In this document: in pieces, positions 11,941 through 20,567 of the stretch
Numbering within the stretch: position 1 is the first letter of the stretch
Layout: every line of letters begins with the position of its first letter
Source of the DNA: Nitrospirota bacterium
GTDB lineage: Bacteria > Nitrospirota > Thermodesulfovibrionia > Thermodesulfovibrionales > JdFR-88
DNA: 64,000 bases
Assembly (NCBI GenBank): GCA_014874185.1
Contig: JACWAF010000039.1
Location: 1 to 64,000, forward strand
Direction: 5' to 3'
The notes under the pieces: model-generated
Told to the model about the DNA's origin: nothing
Database searches by the model: none
Seen by the model: only the letters and a program-made list of their open reading frames with translations
Made by a program: the position numbers and the translations under genes

Positions 11941-14184
11941 ATGCGCGCAAAGGCCTTGATGGCGGTTTTACTTATTGCCTTTTTGTTGCAGTTTTTTGCC
12001 CCGGTAGCGATGGCCCAGGAAAGTCAGCCGCTCATAACGGCCATTGAGATAAGGGGGCTCAAGAGGATCGAAGAGGGCTCTGTCAAGAAGCATATCACGT
12101 CCCAGGTGGGTGCGCCCCTCTCCCCCGAAAAGGTCACCCAGGACATTAAAAACATTTACCAGACCGGCTATTTCGACGACGTGAAAGTGGACGCCGAGCC
12201 CTTTGAGGGGGGCCTGAAGCTTATCTATATCGTGAAAGAGAAGCCCTCGATCCTGCGGTTCAATTTCAGCGGCAACAAAGGCATAGAGGCATCCAAGCTC
12301 AAGGAACAGGTAACCATCTCGGCCGGCTCGATAGCGGACCCCGTCCTTATAAACGACAACGCGATAAAACTAAGGGACTATTACGAGAAGGAAGGCTACG
12401 GGCTCGCCGAAGTCATCCCGGTGCTGAAGTACGAGAGGCAGGGGGTGCTGCTGACCTATTTGATAAAGGAAGGCCCCAAGGTAAAGATAAAAAAGGTCAT
12501 CATCAGGGGCAACAAGGCCATTTCATCAGGCGAGCTGAAGAAGGCCATGAAGTCCACCACGTGGGGCCTGGTGTCGTTCATAACGAAGAAGGGCTATTTC
12601 AAAAGGGCCGATGTGATGGCGGACTCTGACAGGATAAAAGAAGTCTACTTCAATCACGGCTACATCCAGGCGGCCGTCTCCGAACCGGTTATCCGGTTCT
12701 CAAAAGACAGGAAATGGGCCACGCTTGTATACCATGTCTCCGAGGGCGGCCGGTTCAGGGTCTCAAAAATCGAGTTCTCCGGCAACAAAGTATTCGCGAC
12801 GGATGAACTGAGGAAGCTCCTTGAAACCAGGACAGGCCAGCCGGTGAGCAGGGCGAAGATAAGGGACGACGTTGTGGCCATGACCGAGAAGTACTCCGAG
12901 AGGGGCTATGCCGTGGTCAGCGTCAACCCGGACGTGGTGCCCGACCTGGAAAAGAAGACCGCGGAGGTGTTTTACCAGATCGAGGAAGGGGACATCTACC
13001 ATATCGGCAGGATAGACATAAGCGGAAATATCAAGACCAGAGATTACGTGATAAGGAGGGAAATACTCCTCAACGAAGGAGACACATTCAACTCCAGGCT
13101 CCTCAAACGGAGCTATGAGAGGATCAATAACCTGAACTTCTTCGATAACGTCCAGATGCAGCCCGAACCCGTCCCGGAGAAGAAAAAGGTCAACATCGAT
13201 GTAAAGGTCCGGGAACGCCCGACCGGATTCTTAAGCGTTGGCGGTGGCTACAGCTCCGTGGACCACTTAATAGGCATGGTGGACCTCACGCAGGGCAACC
13301 TGGGGGGAAGGGGGCAGTACGTAAAGGCAAGCGCCCAGCTGGGCGGCAGGTCGAGCACTTACGAGATAACCTTCCGGGACCCCTACGTGCTGGGGACCAA
13401 TTACTCCATGTCCACCTCCGTATACAGGACCAGCAGGGATTATCTGGACTACAGCAGGAATGCAACCGGCGGGGAGATAGGCCTGGGCAGGAACCTGAAT
13501 GATTACTGGAACGCAAACGTCCTTTACCGGCTCGAGAACGCGACTATTTACGGGATCCAGAACGGCGCGTCCCCGCTGGTGCTGGACCAGGCCGGCACAA
13601 GGCTGACAAGCTCCATCTCTCCAGGCATCGTGAGGGATTCCAGGGACAATTTCCTGGACCCGCACACCGGCTCCCGCAACAGCGCATACCTCACCTTCGC
13701 CGGTATCGGCGGAGACAATAAATACCTCAAGTTCGAGGTGGATTCCTCATGGTATCTGCCCGTAACCAAAACCACCACCCTTGCCCTGAGGGGACGTTAC
13801 GGATACAGCACCGGGGTCTTCGGACAGCCGGTCCCCCTTTACGAGCGCTTTTACGTGGGCGGCATATATACCGTAAGGGGCCTCGGGTATGGCGAGGGCG
13901 GGCCGAAGGACGTAAACGGTCAGCCGATCGGGGGTAAGCAGCAGATAATATTCAATACGGACTACATATTCCCGCTTATTACTGACCTCAAACTGAAAGG
14001 GGTTGTCTTCTTCGACACGGGGACGGCATACGACACCGCCCCCGATTTCAGGTACACTAGCGGAGTGGGCATAAGATGGATATCCCCCATGGGGCCGATC
14101 AGGCTGGAGTGGGGCTACAATCTTGATAAAAGACCGGGAGAGAAGTCGAGCAGGTTTGAATTCGCGTTCGGCACTTTCTTCTGA
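11941..14184 (+). CDS. bamA: Outer membrane protein assembly factor BamA
   Basis: Central Omp85 pore of the BAM complex, which folds beta-barrel proteins into the outer membrane. It has 747 residues: a signal peptide ending near AMA (about residue 24), five POTRA repeats to about 415 (ITAIEIRGLKRIEEGSV opens the first), then a C-terminal barrel ending in aromatic Phe (FAFGTFF), the usual BAM recognition signal. VRGLGYGEGG is the conserved VRGF/Y motif of loop 6. The ATG at 11941 is preferred over an in-frame ATG at 11929 because GGGAG lies at proper spacing. Heads the lpx operon. Confidence 0.95.
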   Translation: MRAKALMAVLLIAFLLQFFAPVAMAQESQPLITAIEIRGLKRIEEGSVKKHITSQVGAPLSPEKVTQDIKNIYQTGYFDDVKVDAEPFEGGLKLIYIVKEKPSILRFNFSGNKGIEASKLKEQVTISAGSIADPVLINDNAIKLRDYYEKEGYGLAEVIPVLKYERQGVLLTYLIKEGPKVKIKKVIIRGNKAISSGELKKAMKSTTWGLVSFITKKGYFKRADVMADSDRIKEVYFNHGYIQAAVSEPVIRFSKDRKWATLVYHVSEGGRFRVSKIEFSGNKVFATDELRKLLETRTGQPVSRAKIRDDVVAMTEKYSERGYAVVSVNPDVVPDLEKKTAEVFYQIEEGDIYHIGRIDISGNIKTRDYVIRREILLNEGDTFNSRLLKRSYERINNLNFFDNVQMQPEPVPEKKKVNIDVKVRERPTGFLSVGGGYSSVDHLIGMVDLTQGNLGGRGQYVKASAQLGGRSSTYEITFRDPYVLGTNYSMSTSVYRTSRDYLDYSRNATGGEIGLGRNLNDYWNANVLYRLENATIYGIQNGASPLVLDQAGTRLTSSISPGIVRDSRDNFLDPHTGSRNSAYLTFAGIGGDNKYLKFEVDSSWYLPVTKTTTLALRGRYGYSTGVFGQPVPLYERFYVGGIYTVRGLGYGEGGPKDVNGQPIGGKQQIIFNTDYIFPLITDLKLKGVVFFDTGTAYDTAPDFRYTSGVGIRWISPMGPIRLEWGYNLDKRPGEKSSRFEFAFGTFF

Positions 14185-14202
14185 TAATAAACAGGAGGCA
14201 AG

Positions 14203-14751
14203 ATGAAAAGACTGGCAGTGATGATCCTGGCATTAACCCTGGCCCTGTCCGCGCTTCCCGCGCTGGCCAAAGCCGAAACCAAGATCGGATACGTTGACCT
14301 TCAGCGCGCCCTGAACGATTCCCTGGCGGGCAAGGAGGCCAAGACCGAACTGGAATCACAGATGAAGGTCATGCAGGCCGAGATAGACAAGAGGATAGCA
14401 AAACGGGACAAGCTGAAAGGTGACCTCGAGAAGCAGTCCTCGGCCCTGTCCCTGGACGCCCGCAGACAGAAGGCCGACCAGCTTGAAAAAATGGAAAAGG
14501 AAGTTGACCGCCTTATCTCTGACGCCAACACGGAGATGCAGAAAAGACAGCGCGATAAAGAGATGGCCATCTTGAAAGAGATAAAAGTGGTGATAGACGA
14601 CATCGGAAAGAAGGACGGCTACACGATGATAGTCCCCTCGGACGTGGTCCTGTACTCAAAGGACGGGACGGACCTGACCCAGGCCGTAATAGACCTGTAC
14701 AACGCGCAGAGGACGGCGCCCGCGGCCCCGGCCAAAAAACCCAAGAAATAA
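14203..14751 (+). CDS. skp: Periplasmic chaperone Skp (OmpH family)
   Basis: Binds unfolded outer-membrane proteins in the periplasm and passes them to BAM. It has 182 residues, a signal peptide ending at ALA (about residue 22), then [12 protein letters not shown], a long charged coiled-coil (about 50-130) and a short C-terminal beta part, as in the OmpH fold. An Ala/Pro/Lys tail is present. AGGAGG precedes the ATG. It sits between bamA and lpxD, the classic order. Confidence 0.92.
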   Translation: MKRLAVMILALTLALSALPALAKAETKIGYVDLQRALNDSLAGKEAKTELESQMKVMQAEIDKRIAKRDKLKGDLEKQSSALSLDARRQKADQLEKMEKEVDRLISDANTEMQKRQRDKEMAILKEIKVVIDDIGKKDGYTMIVPSDVVLYSKDGTDLTQAVIDLYNAQRTAPAAPAKKPKK

Positions 14752-15800
14752 TGAAGCTGTCCGGGATAGCGGCCCTGGTAGGGGGGACCGTTTCGGGGGA
14801 CCCCGAAACCCTGATAGCCGGGGCCGCCGGTCTTGAGGACGCCGGCCCGGGCCAGATAACCTATCTGCTGAAGGCCTCCTCGCTGGAGAAGGCCGTCCGC
14901 TCCGGGGCGTCCGCCGTCATAGTGCAGAAACCAGAGCCCCGCCTTGAAGAAGCAGGGAAGGCGCAGGTCGTCCATCCGGACCCGCAGTTTGCCTTTGTCC
15001 GGCTCCTTGAGCATTTTTACAGGCCTGAGCGGCCATTCAAGGGCATAAGCCCCCACGCGTTCGTCTCCGGCAGCGCGAAGACAGGGGAAGATGTTGTCAT
15101 ATATCCCGCAGCTTACGTATCGGACCGCGCACGGGTGGGAAGGGGCTCGGTGCTCTATCCCGGGGTATACGTGGGAGAGGACTCCGTAATCGGGGAAGAC
15201 TGCGTAATCTACCCCGGCGTGACCGTGCGGGAGCGGGTGCGAATAGGAAACCGGGTCATAATCCATGCCGGGACGGTGATTGGGGCCGACGGGTTCGGCT
15301 ATATCTTCCGCGAGGGCAGGCATGTGAAAATACCCCAGGTGGGCGGGGTCATAATAGAAGACGACGTTGAAATAGGCGCCTGCACAACGATAGACCGGGC
15401 TACCACGGGGGATACCGTGATCGGCAGGGGGACCAAAATAGACAACCTGGTGCAGGTGGCCCACAACGTGAAGATCGGGCAGGGCTGTCTTCTCGTCTCA
15501 CAGGTGGGGATCGCCGGAAGCAGCACGATAGGCAATTACGTGGTTATTGCCGGCCAGGCAGCGGTCGCCGACCACGCAACGCTTGATGACGGCGTGATAA
15601 TCGGGGCAAGGGGGGCGGTGATGCCGAATGTCGAGCTTAAAAAAGGCGCGTACGCGGGCACCCCGGTCATACCTCACAGGCAATGGCTCCGCTCGGTCTC
15701 CCTGTTTGAAAAGCTGCCTGAACTGGCGAAGACCATAGCGGAGATGGAGAAAAAAATAGCCGCGCTGGAAAGGAGGGTGCAGGACGATGAACGTGGTTGA
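14751..15800 (+). CDS. lpxD: UDP-3-O-(3-hydroxyacyl)glucosamine N-acyltransferase
   Basis: Third step of lipid A synthesis, adding the N-linked acyl chain from acyl-ACP. It has 349 residues: an N-terminal uridine-binding domain, a left-handed beta-helix of hexapeptide repeats and the catalytic-His stretch VAHNVKIGQ, with a C-terminal helical extension. It overlaps skp by 1 nt and fabZ by 14 nt. Confidence 0.95.
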   Translation: MKLSGIAALVGGTVSGDPETLIAGAAGLEDAGPGQITYLLKASSLEKAVRSGASAVIVQKPEPRLEEAGKAQVVHPDPQFAFVRLLEHFYRPERPFKGISPHAFVSGSAKTGEDVVIYPAAYVSDRARVGRGSVLYPGVYVGEDSVIGEDCVIYPGVTVRERVRIGNRVIIHAGTVIGADGFGYIFREGRHVKIPQVGGVIIEDDVEIGACTTIDRATTGDTVIGRGTKIDNLVQVAHNVKIGQGCLLVSQVGIAGSSTIGNYVVIAGQAAVADHATLDDGVIIGARGAVMPNVELKKGAYAGTPVIPHRQWLRSVSLFEKLPELAKTIAEMEKKIAALERRVQDDERG

Positions 15801-16218
15801 TATCCAGAAGGTGCTCCCCCACAGGTACCCTTTCCTCCTTGTGGACAGGGTGCTTGAGGTGGTCCCGGACGAAAAGCTGGTGGCCGTAAAGAACGTGAGC
15901 GTGAACGAGGAGTTCTTCAACGGGCATTTCCCCAGCAATCCGATCATGCCCGGCGTCCTTATAATAGAGGCCCTTGCCCAGGCGGCGGGCATCCTGGCGT
16001 TCAAGAGCGGCGTGCAGGGCACGGCGGTGTACTTCATGACAATTGAAAAGGCCAAGTTCAGAAAGCCGGTGATACCCGGCGACCAGATCCGCCTGGAGGT
16101 AAAGGTCCTCCAGAAGAGGGGCAAGGTCTGGAAGTTCAGCGGCGAGGCCATGGTGGACGGGAAGGTGGCAAGCGAGGCCGAGTTCACGGCGATGGTGGCG
16201 GACGGGGAGCTGAAATAG
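15787..16218 (+). CDS. fabZ: 3-hydroxyacyl-ACP dehydratase FabZ
   Basis: Hot-dog fold dehydratase of fatty-acid elongation, 143 residues. The catalytic His is in [12 protein letters not shown] and the Glu in [15 protein letters not shown]. FabZ and the LPS acyltransferases compete for 3-hydroxyacyl-ACP, and the lpxD-fabZ-lpxA order is widespread. Confidence 0.96.
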   Translation: MNVVDIQKVLPHRYPFLLVDRVLEVVPDEKLVAVKNVSVNEEFFNGHFPSNPIMPGVLIIEALAQAAGILAFKSGVQGTAVYFMTIEKAKFRKPVIPGDQIRLEVKVLQKRGKVWKFSGEAMVDGKVASEAEFTAMVADGELK

Positions 16219-16219
16219 A

Positions 16220-17020
16220 ATGCGCGCACATCCCACCGCGATCATCCACGAAGGCGCGCAAATAGCTGATAACGTAGAGATAGGGCCCTTCTGCATCATA
16301 GGGGCCGCCGCGAAGCTCTCAGACGGAGTAAAACTCCAGAGCAGCGTAATAATCGAAGGTGATACGGAGATCGGGCCGGATACGGTCATATATCCCTTCG
16401 CCTCGATAGGGCTCCCCCCGCAGGACCTGAAATATAAAAACGAGCCCACGGGAGTGAGGATAGGCGCGGGGAACATAATCCGCGAATACGCAACCGTTCA
16501 CAGGGGCTCGGTGGGCGGTGACGGCTATACGCGAATAGGCGATAATAATTTCATAATGGCCTATGCCCATATAGCGCACGACTGCAAAGTGGGCGGCAAT
16601 GTAGTGATGGCAAACGCCGCCACCCTCGGGGGACACGTGGAGGTGCACGACAGGGCGATCATAGGCGGGGTGACCGCCATCCACCAGTTCGTCCGGATAG
16701 GCACATTCGCCATGGTAGGCGGCTTCAGCGGGGTGGGCCTGGATGTGCCGCCGTTCACGACGGCTTCAGGGCCCAGGGCAAAGCTCTTCGGCCTTAACCT
16801 TGTGGGGCTTAAAAGAAGCGGTTATTCAAAAGAGGCCATTAACGGGCTGAATCAGGCCTATAAAATACTCTTCAGGAGCAAGAGCACTTTCAAGGAGGCA
16901 TTAAAGAAGGTGCAGGAAGAACTCCCCTGCACCGAGGAGCTAAGCATCTTCCTGGAGTTCATAAAGGAATCAAAGCGCGGCATAATGCGTCCCACCCGCT
17001 CGAAAGAGGCTGAATTCTAG
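16220..17020 (+). CDS. lpxA: UDP-N-acetylglucosamine acyltransferase
   Basis: First step of lipid A synthesis. The 266-residue left-handed beta-helix has the catalytic His in YAHIAHDCKVG, followed by FSGVGLDVPPF and a C-terminal helical domain (about 195-266). It starts 1 nt after fabZ and is directly followed by lpxI with no gap. Confidence 0.95.
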   Translation: MRAHPTAIIHEGAQIADNVEIGPFCIIGAAAKLSDGVKLQSSVIIEGDTEIGPDTVIYPFASIGLPPQDLKYKNEPTGVRIGAGNIIREYATVHRGSVGGDGYTRIGDNNFIMAYAHIAHDCKVGGNVVMANAATLGGHVEVHDRAIIGGVTAIHQFVRIGTFAMVGGFSGVGLDVPPFTTASGPRAKLFGLNLVGLKRSGYSKEAINGLNQAYKILFRSKSTFKEALKKVQEELPCTEELSIFLEFIKESKRGIMRPTRSKEAEF

Positions 17021-17839
17021 GTGGCAGGGACCCTGGGCCTTATAGCCGGCAACGGCAGCCTCCCCCTGGTCGTGGCGCGTGAGGCCAGGGAGAAGGGCTT
17101 CAAGGTAATCGCGGTCGCGCTGGAACCCCTGGCAGATTACGGCGCGCTCGCCCCGGCCTGCGATTCGGTCTTCAGGATAAACGTGGGCAAGCTTGGCCGC
17201 GTACTGGACACCTTGAAGCAGCACGGCATCAAGGAGGCGGTAATGGCGGGCAAGGTGCCAAAAAGCCTCATCTATAAAAGCCGGGTTACCCCGGACCTGA
17301 GAGCGATAAAGATACTGATGGGCCTGAAAGACAGAAAAGACGACACCATCCTTCTGGCCATAACCAGGGAGCTTGAAAGCGAGGGGATAAGCCTGCTGAA
17401 GACAACGGATTTCTGCGCTTCCATACTCGTCCCCGAAGGCGTGCTCTCAAAAAGGAAACCGACTAAGGACGAATTGAAGGATGTGGAGTTCGGGTTCAGG
17501 ATGGCAAAGGGCGTGGGCGGCCTGGATATCGGACAGACAGTGGTTGTGAAAGGCCGGGCCGTTATGGCGGTGGAGGCCATCGAGGGCACGGACGAGGCGA
17601 TAAGGCGCGGGGGCAGGCTTGCGGGCGGGGACGCCGTGGTCGTAAAGGTTGCAAAACCGGCGCAGGACATGCGCTTCGACGTGCCGGCGGCGGGGCCCGG
17701 CACGGTGGAAGCAGTGATAGAGGCGGAGGGTTCAGTCCTGGCGCTCGAGGCCGGGGCCACCCTTTTTCTGGAAAGGGAGAAGGCCCTCAGGGCGGCCAAC
17801 GAGGCCGGGATAAGCGTTGTCGGCGTAAAGGGCGACTGA
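17021..17839 (+). CDS. lpxI: UDP-2,3-diacylglucosamine pyrophosphatase LpxI (DUF1009)
   Basis: Hydrolyses UDP-2,3-diacylglucosamine to lipid X. LpxI replaces LpxH in many alphaproteobacteria and other lineages. The 272-residue protein has the N-terminal LGLIAGNGSLPLVVAREA and the C-terminal stretch GLDIGQTVVVKGRAVMAVEA of the DUF1009 fold. It starts at GTG 17021 immediately after the lpxA stop. lpxB is not in the window. Confidence 0.92.
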   Translation: MAGTLGLIAGNGSLPLVVAREAREKGFKVIAVALEPLADYGALAPACDSVFRINVGKLGRVLDTLKQHGIKEAVMAGKVPKSLIYKSRVTPDLRAIKILMGLKDRKDDTILLAITRELESEGISLLKTTDFCASILVPEGVLSKRKPTKDELKDVEFGFRMAKGVGGLDIGQTVVVKGRAVMAVEAIEGTDEAIRRGGRLAGGDAVVVKVAKPAQDMRFDVPAAGPGTVEAVIEAEGSVLALEAGATLFLEREKALRAANEAGISVVGVKGD

Positions 17840-17860
17840 GGCGCAGACATTGGCCTTCAC

Positions 17861-17889
17861 TTGTGATTTTTATCTTTTTCGAAGATAAT
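17861..17889 (+). promoter_or_regulatory. Candidate promoter for the FKBP gene
   Basis: TTGTGA (17861-17866), a 17-nt spacer and GATAAT (17884-17889). The leader of about 27 nt contains AAAGGAG before the ATG at 17924. Confidence 0.5.
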
Positions 17890-17923
17890 TAGATATCCAA
17901 AAACTGACCTAAAAGGAGCGGGA

Positions 17924-18691
17924 ATGAGAAGGATATTGGCGGCGGCGTTTTTATTTGTGCTCGTCATCAGCGGGACCGGGTTTGCCGGAGAGAAGAAGGC
18001 GGAAGGGAAAGCGGCGGCCCGCAATGCGGGCGCGCAGGCCGAATCCGCCCTGAAGGCGCGGAAAGAGAAGATAAGCTATGCCCTTGGGCTTAATATAGGG
18101 AGCAGCCTGAAGGCCCAGGCGGTGGATGTGGATATGAAAATGATGCAGAAGGGCATAGAGGACGCGCTCAGCGGCGCGAAGCCCGCCTACAGCAAGGAAG
18201 AGATGCAGGAGGCCATAACGAGCCTGCAAAAGGAGATGTTCGCGAAGCAGACGGCCAGGCTGAAACAGGAATCCGAAAAGAACAAAAAGGAAGGCGAGGC
18301 GTTCCTGGCCGAAAACGCCAGGAAGCCCGGCGTGGTAACCACCGCAAGCGGCCTCCAGTACAAGATAATAAAGGAAGGCACGGGCGCGAAACCGAAGGCC
18401 ACTGACACGGTCACGGTAAACTACCGCGGCACCCTGCCCGACGGTACCGAGTTCGACAGCTCTTACAAGCGCGGCGAGCCCGCCACATTCAAGGTGAACG
18501 AGGTAATACCGGGCTGGACCGAGGCCCTTCAATTGATGAAGGCCGGTTCCAAATTCCAGCTCGTCATTCCCGCCAGGCTGGCCTACGGCGAACAGAGCCC
18601 TGACCCAAAAATAGGCCCCAACCGCACCCTCATCTTCGACGTGGAGCTTATATCAATTAACGCCGAGGCGAAACGGAAGGAAAGCAAATAG
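17924..18691 (+). CDS. Exported FKBP-type peptidyl-prolyl isomerase (FkpA/Mip-like)
   Basis: Periplasmic proline isomerase/chaperone of 255 residues. A signal peptide (1-21, ending GFAGE) is followed by an FKBP N-terminal dimerisation domain (about 40-140, starting KISYALGLNIGSSLKAQ) and a C-terminal FKBP domain with VTVNYRGTLPDGTEFDSS, VIPGWTEAL and IPARLAYGE. This is the complete Mip/FkpA architecture. Monocistronic with its own promoter and terminator. Its place after the bam-lpx operon fits a role in outer-membrane protein folding. Confidence 0.9.
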   Translation: MRRILAAAFLFVLVISGTGFAGEKKAEGKAAARNAGAQAESALKARKEKISYALGLNIGSSLKAQAVDVDMKMMQKGIEDALSGAKPAYSKEEMQEAITSLQKEMFAKQTARLKQESEKNKKEGEAFLAENARKPGVVTTASGLQYKIIKEGTGAKPKATDTVTVNYRGTLPDGTEFDSSYKRGEPATFKVNEVIPGWTEALQLMKAGSKFQLVIPARLAYGEQSPDPKIGPNRTLIFDVELISINAEAKRKESK

Positions 18692-18700
18692 ATTTACTCT

Positions 18701-18736
18701 AATGGGAAATCCCCTCTGAAGAGGGGATTTCCCATT
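18701..18736. terminator. Bidirectional hairpin between the FKBP and DUF2784 genes
   Basis: Perfect 16-bp arms (AATGGGAAATCCCCTC and complement) with loop TGAA lie between two convergent genes. There is no long T-run on either side, but the stem is very stable. Confidence 0.75.
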
Positions 18737-18747
18737 TCAGGGCGGAA

Positions 18748-19104
18748 TCAGCTTTTCTTCTTTCCCGCATAGAGCCACAGGTTGAATCCGCAAAGGAGAA
18801 TGGTGCCGGACACTATTACACCCCTGGAAAGATCCAGATATATAAGCCTTTCCGCATAATGGGTAATGAACGAACCGGCATATGTCCCGGCCGGATTGTT
18901 TTTTGACCTCAGATACACCTCAAAGTAGGTGAGCGGGCAGTATAAATCAAAGACCTGTATTACCAGGGCCAGTGCAAGCCCGCCAATATGAAGGACCCTT
19001 ACGGGTCTGCTTTTTCTGCCCCATATGCCGCCAAAAAACAGGAACAGTATCCAGAAGAAATGCACAAAAACAACCGCATCCGCCAGGTAAAGCATAAGTC
19101 TCAT
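18748..19104 (-). CDS. DUF2784 family membrane protein
   Basis: A 118-residue integral membrane protein with about four hydrophobic segments. The N-terminus LADAVVFVHFFWILFLFFGG, the centre DLYCPLTYFEVYLR and the late FITHYAERLIYLDL are typical of DUF2784. Function is unknown in the family. No Shine-Dalgarno is seen; a GATAAA box ends 8 nt before the ATG. Confidence 0.85.
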   Translation of the reverse strand: MRLMLYLADAVVFVHFFWILFLFFGGIWGRKSRPVRVLHIGGLALALVIQVFDLYCPLTYFEVYLRSKNNPAGTYAGSFITHYAERLIYLDLSRGVIVSGTILLCGFNLWLYAGKKKS

Positions 19105-19112
19105 CTGTAAAC

Positions 19113-19141
19113 TTTATCATTTCTTAAAAGAAGGGTGACGA
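19113..19141 (-). promoter_or_regulatory. Candidate near-leaderless promoter for the DUF2784 gene
   Basis: On the minus strand TCGTCA, a 17-nt spacer and GATAAA, then 8 nt to the ATG. Each box matches four of six consensus positions. Confidence 0.3.
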
Positions 19142-19278
19142 AGGGCCAGCAGGTTCATCGGATTCACCATGCCAAGATAAAGCCCTCCGCCCAAGACCAT
19201 GTTCCTGACGCCTGCGCAGTCCAATTCATTATGAGAATGAAACCATGGCAATATTCGATGGGCCGCGGAGAAATCAGG
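19117..19278 (-). pseudogene. Possible gene remnant, 53 open codons without a start
   Basis: An open minus-strand frame between two TGA codons reads PDFSAAHRILPWFHSHNELD at its upstream end and continues into a Gly-rich hydrophobic part (MVLGGGLYLGMVNPMNLLAL), ending HPSFKK. It looks like the C-terminal end of a real protein but has no start codon for its first half and no recognisable family. An internal ATG would give a 27-residue hydrophobic peptide. The rest of this gap (19105-19381) holds only a hairpin near 19280-19313. Confidence 0.3.
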
Positions 19279-19279
19279 T

Positions 19280-19313
19280 CAAGTTCCGGCCTTTCGATTG
19301 AAAGGCGAACTTG
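19280..19313 (-). terminator. Hairpin downstream of the chemosensory operon
   Basis: Two perfect 7-bp blocks (CAAGTTC/GAACTTG and GCCTTTC/GAAAGGC) are separated by a 2-nt bulge, with loop GATT. The hairpin is about 70 nt beyond the CheY stop on the minus strand. No T-run follows, so termination is only likely. Confidence 0.45.
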
Positions 19314-19381
19314 AAAGGAATTCAGTTAATTATTTTTCACGAGTTTCGATTCAAGCATGAATGTAACCGGTCAACCGGCCG

Positions 19382-19747
19382 TCACTTTACGTAAGTGCCG
19401 ACCAGCTTTACCAGTTCCGCCGTCTGGATGGGTTTTGTAAGATAGGCGTTAGCGCCTATGGACAGGGCCCTGTTCTTGTCCTCTTCGGCCCCTTCCGTGG
19501 TGATTATTATGACCGGGATGTCCTTCATGGCGGGGTTGCCGCGGACGAGGCTCACCAGCTTCAGGCCGTCCATCACGGGCATGTTGATGTCCGCCAGGAT
19601 GAGGTCCACCTTTTGAGAGGAGAGCTTCTTCAGGGCGTCAACGCCGTCCGATGCCTCTATCACCCTGGCATTGGAGACCCTTCGCATGGCAAAGCTTATA
19701 AGCTGTCTCATTGTGGGCGAGTCCTCTACGACAAGTATGTTCGGCAT
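19382..19747 (-). CDS. CheY-like single-domain response regulator
   Basis: A 121-residue receiver domain with acidic pair E8/D9, phosphoacceptor D53 in LILADINMPVMDG, the switch Thr in VIIITTEG and K105 in YLTKPI. No output domain. Last gene of the chemosensory operon, 1 nt after the GAF gene. It may control a motor or act through the GAF or HEAT proteins beside it. Confidence 0.93.
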   Translation of the reverse strand: MPNILVVEDSPTMRQLISFAMRRVSNARVIEASDGVDALKKLSSQKVDLILADINMPVMDGLKLVSLVRGNPAMKDIPVIIITTEGAEEDKNRALSIGANAYLTKPIQTAELVKLVGTYVK

Positions 19748-19748
19748 C

Positions 19749-20567
19749 CTATCTCCTGGGTTTCTCCTTCAAAAGATCAAGGAAGCTCTGGATAGTCGTA
19801 AGTTTTCTCTCGGACTGCGAGTAAAGCCTGGACGAAAATATCGCCGTGGCCGCATGCCCCGCCAGGAGATTGAAAAGCTCGAAGTCCATGTGCGAGAACG
19901 CCTTTTTCTGGGTCAGGAGCGTATATATCGATAGCACCCCGATGACGTGCTCTTTTATTTTCAGCGGTATGCAGACGATCGGGCGGTCGAGGGATTCCTC
20001 CCTCCGGGAGAGGTCATCGGAGAAATAGCTCTCGCCGTCCCTGGCCACCTTGCCTATTATCCCGTCACCCAGCCTGACCCTGGGCAGATCCTCTTCGGCG
20101 ATGCCCTCGGAACCAACGGCCATCAGCTCGTTGCTTTTTTCGTCCAGCAGATAGATGCCGAAGCGCTCGGCCCCGATCAGGTTTATTATTATCTCAAGGA
20201 CTATCCGCAGGACCTCGTTGAAATCGAGCGTCGAATGGAGCTGATAGCTGGCCACGTAGAGGTTGGCAAGATTATTGTTCTCCTCCTCCACCTCGACGTA
20301 CTTGGAGGCGAAATCCTTGTTCTCCTCCTCCACGCGGCTGATGCCCTCCCGGAGAGAGCCAAGCTCATCCTCCAGCTGCTTTACACGCTCTTCGCAGAGG
20401 CGCGAGCGGGCCTCGTCGCCGCTCCTGGAGAGGGCGTCCTCAAGCTCCGCCAGCCTGAAGCGGAGGCGTTCGTTCTCCTTGAGGATCTCCTTGCTGAACT
20501 CCTCGCCTCTCCTGAACACGTTCAGGAACTCCTCGGCCTTTTTGGAGAACATGCTTTCCTTTTCCAT
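19749..20567 (-). CDS. Coiled-coil / GAF-domain protein
   Basis: A 272-residue soluble protein. Residues about 12-105 are a strongly charged heptad-type coiled coil (ENERLRFRLAELEDALSR and following), then a GAF domain (about 112-245) with FGIYLLDEKSNELMAVGSEG and RPIVCIPLKIKEHVIGVLSI. There is no kinase, cyclase or DNA-binding output, so it probably senses a ligand and works by protein contact inside the cluster. The ATG overlaps the last base of cheB. Confidence 0.85.
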   Translation of the reverse strand: MEKESMFSKKAEEFLNVFRRGEEFSKEILKENERLRFRLAELEDALSRSGDEARSRLCEERVKQLEDELGSLREGISRVEEENKDFASKYVEVEEENNNLANLYVASYQLHSTLDFNEVLRIVLEIIINLIGAERFGIYLLDEKSNELMAVGSEGIAEEDLPRVRLGDGIIGKVARDGESYFSDDLSRREESLDRPIVCIPLKIKEHVIGVLSIYTLLTQKKAFSHMDFELFNLLAGHAATAIFSSRLYSQSERKLTTIQSFLDLLKEKPRR

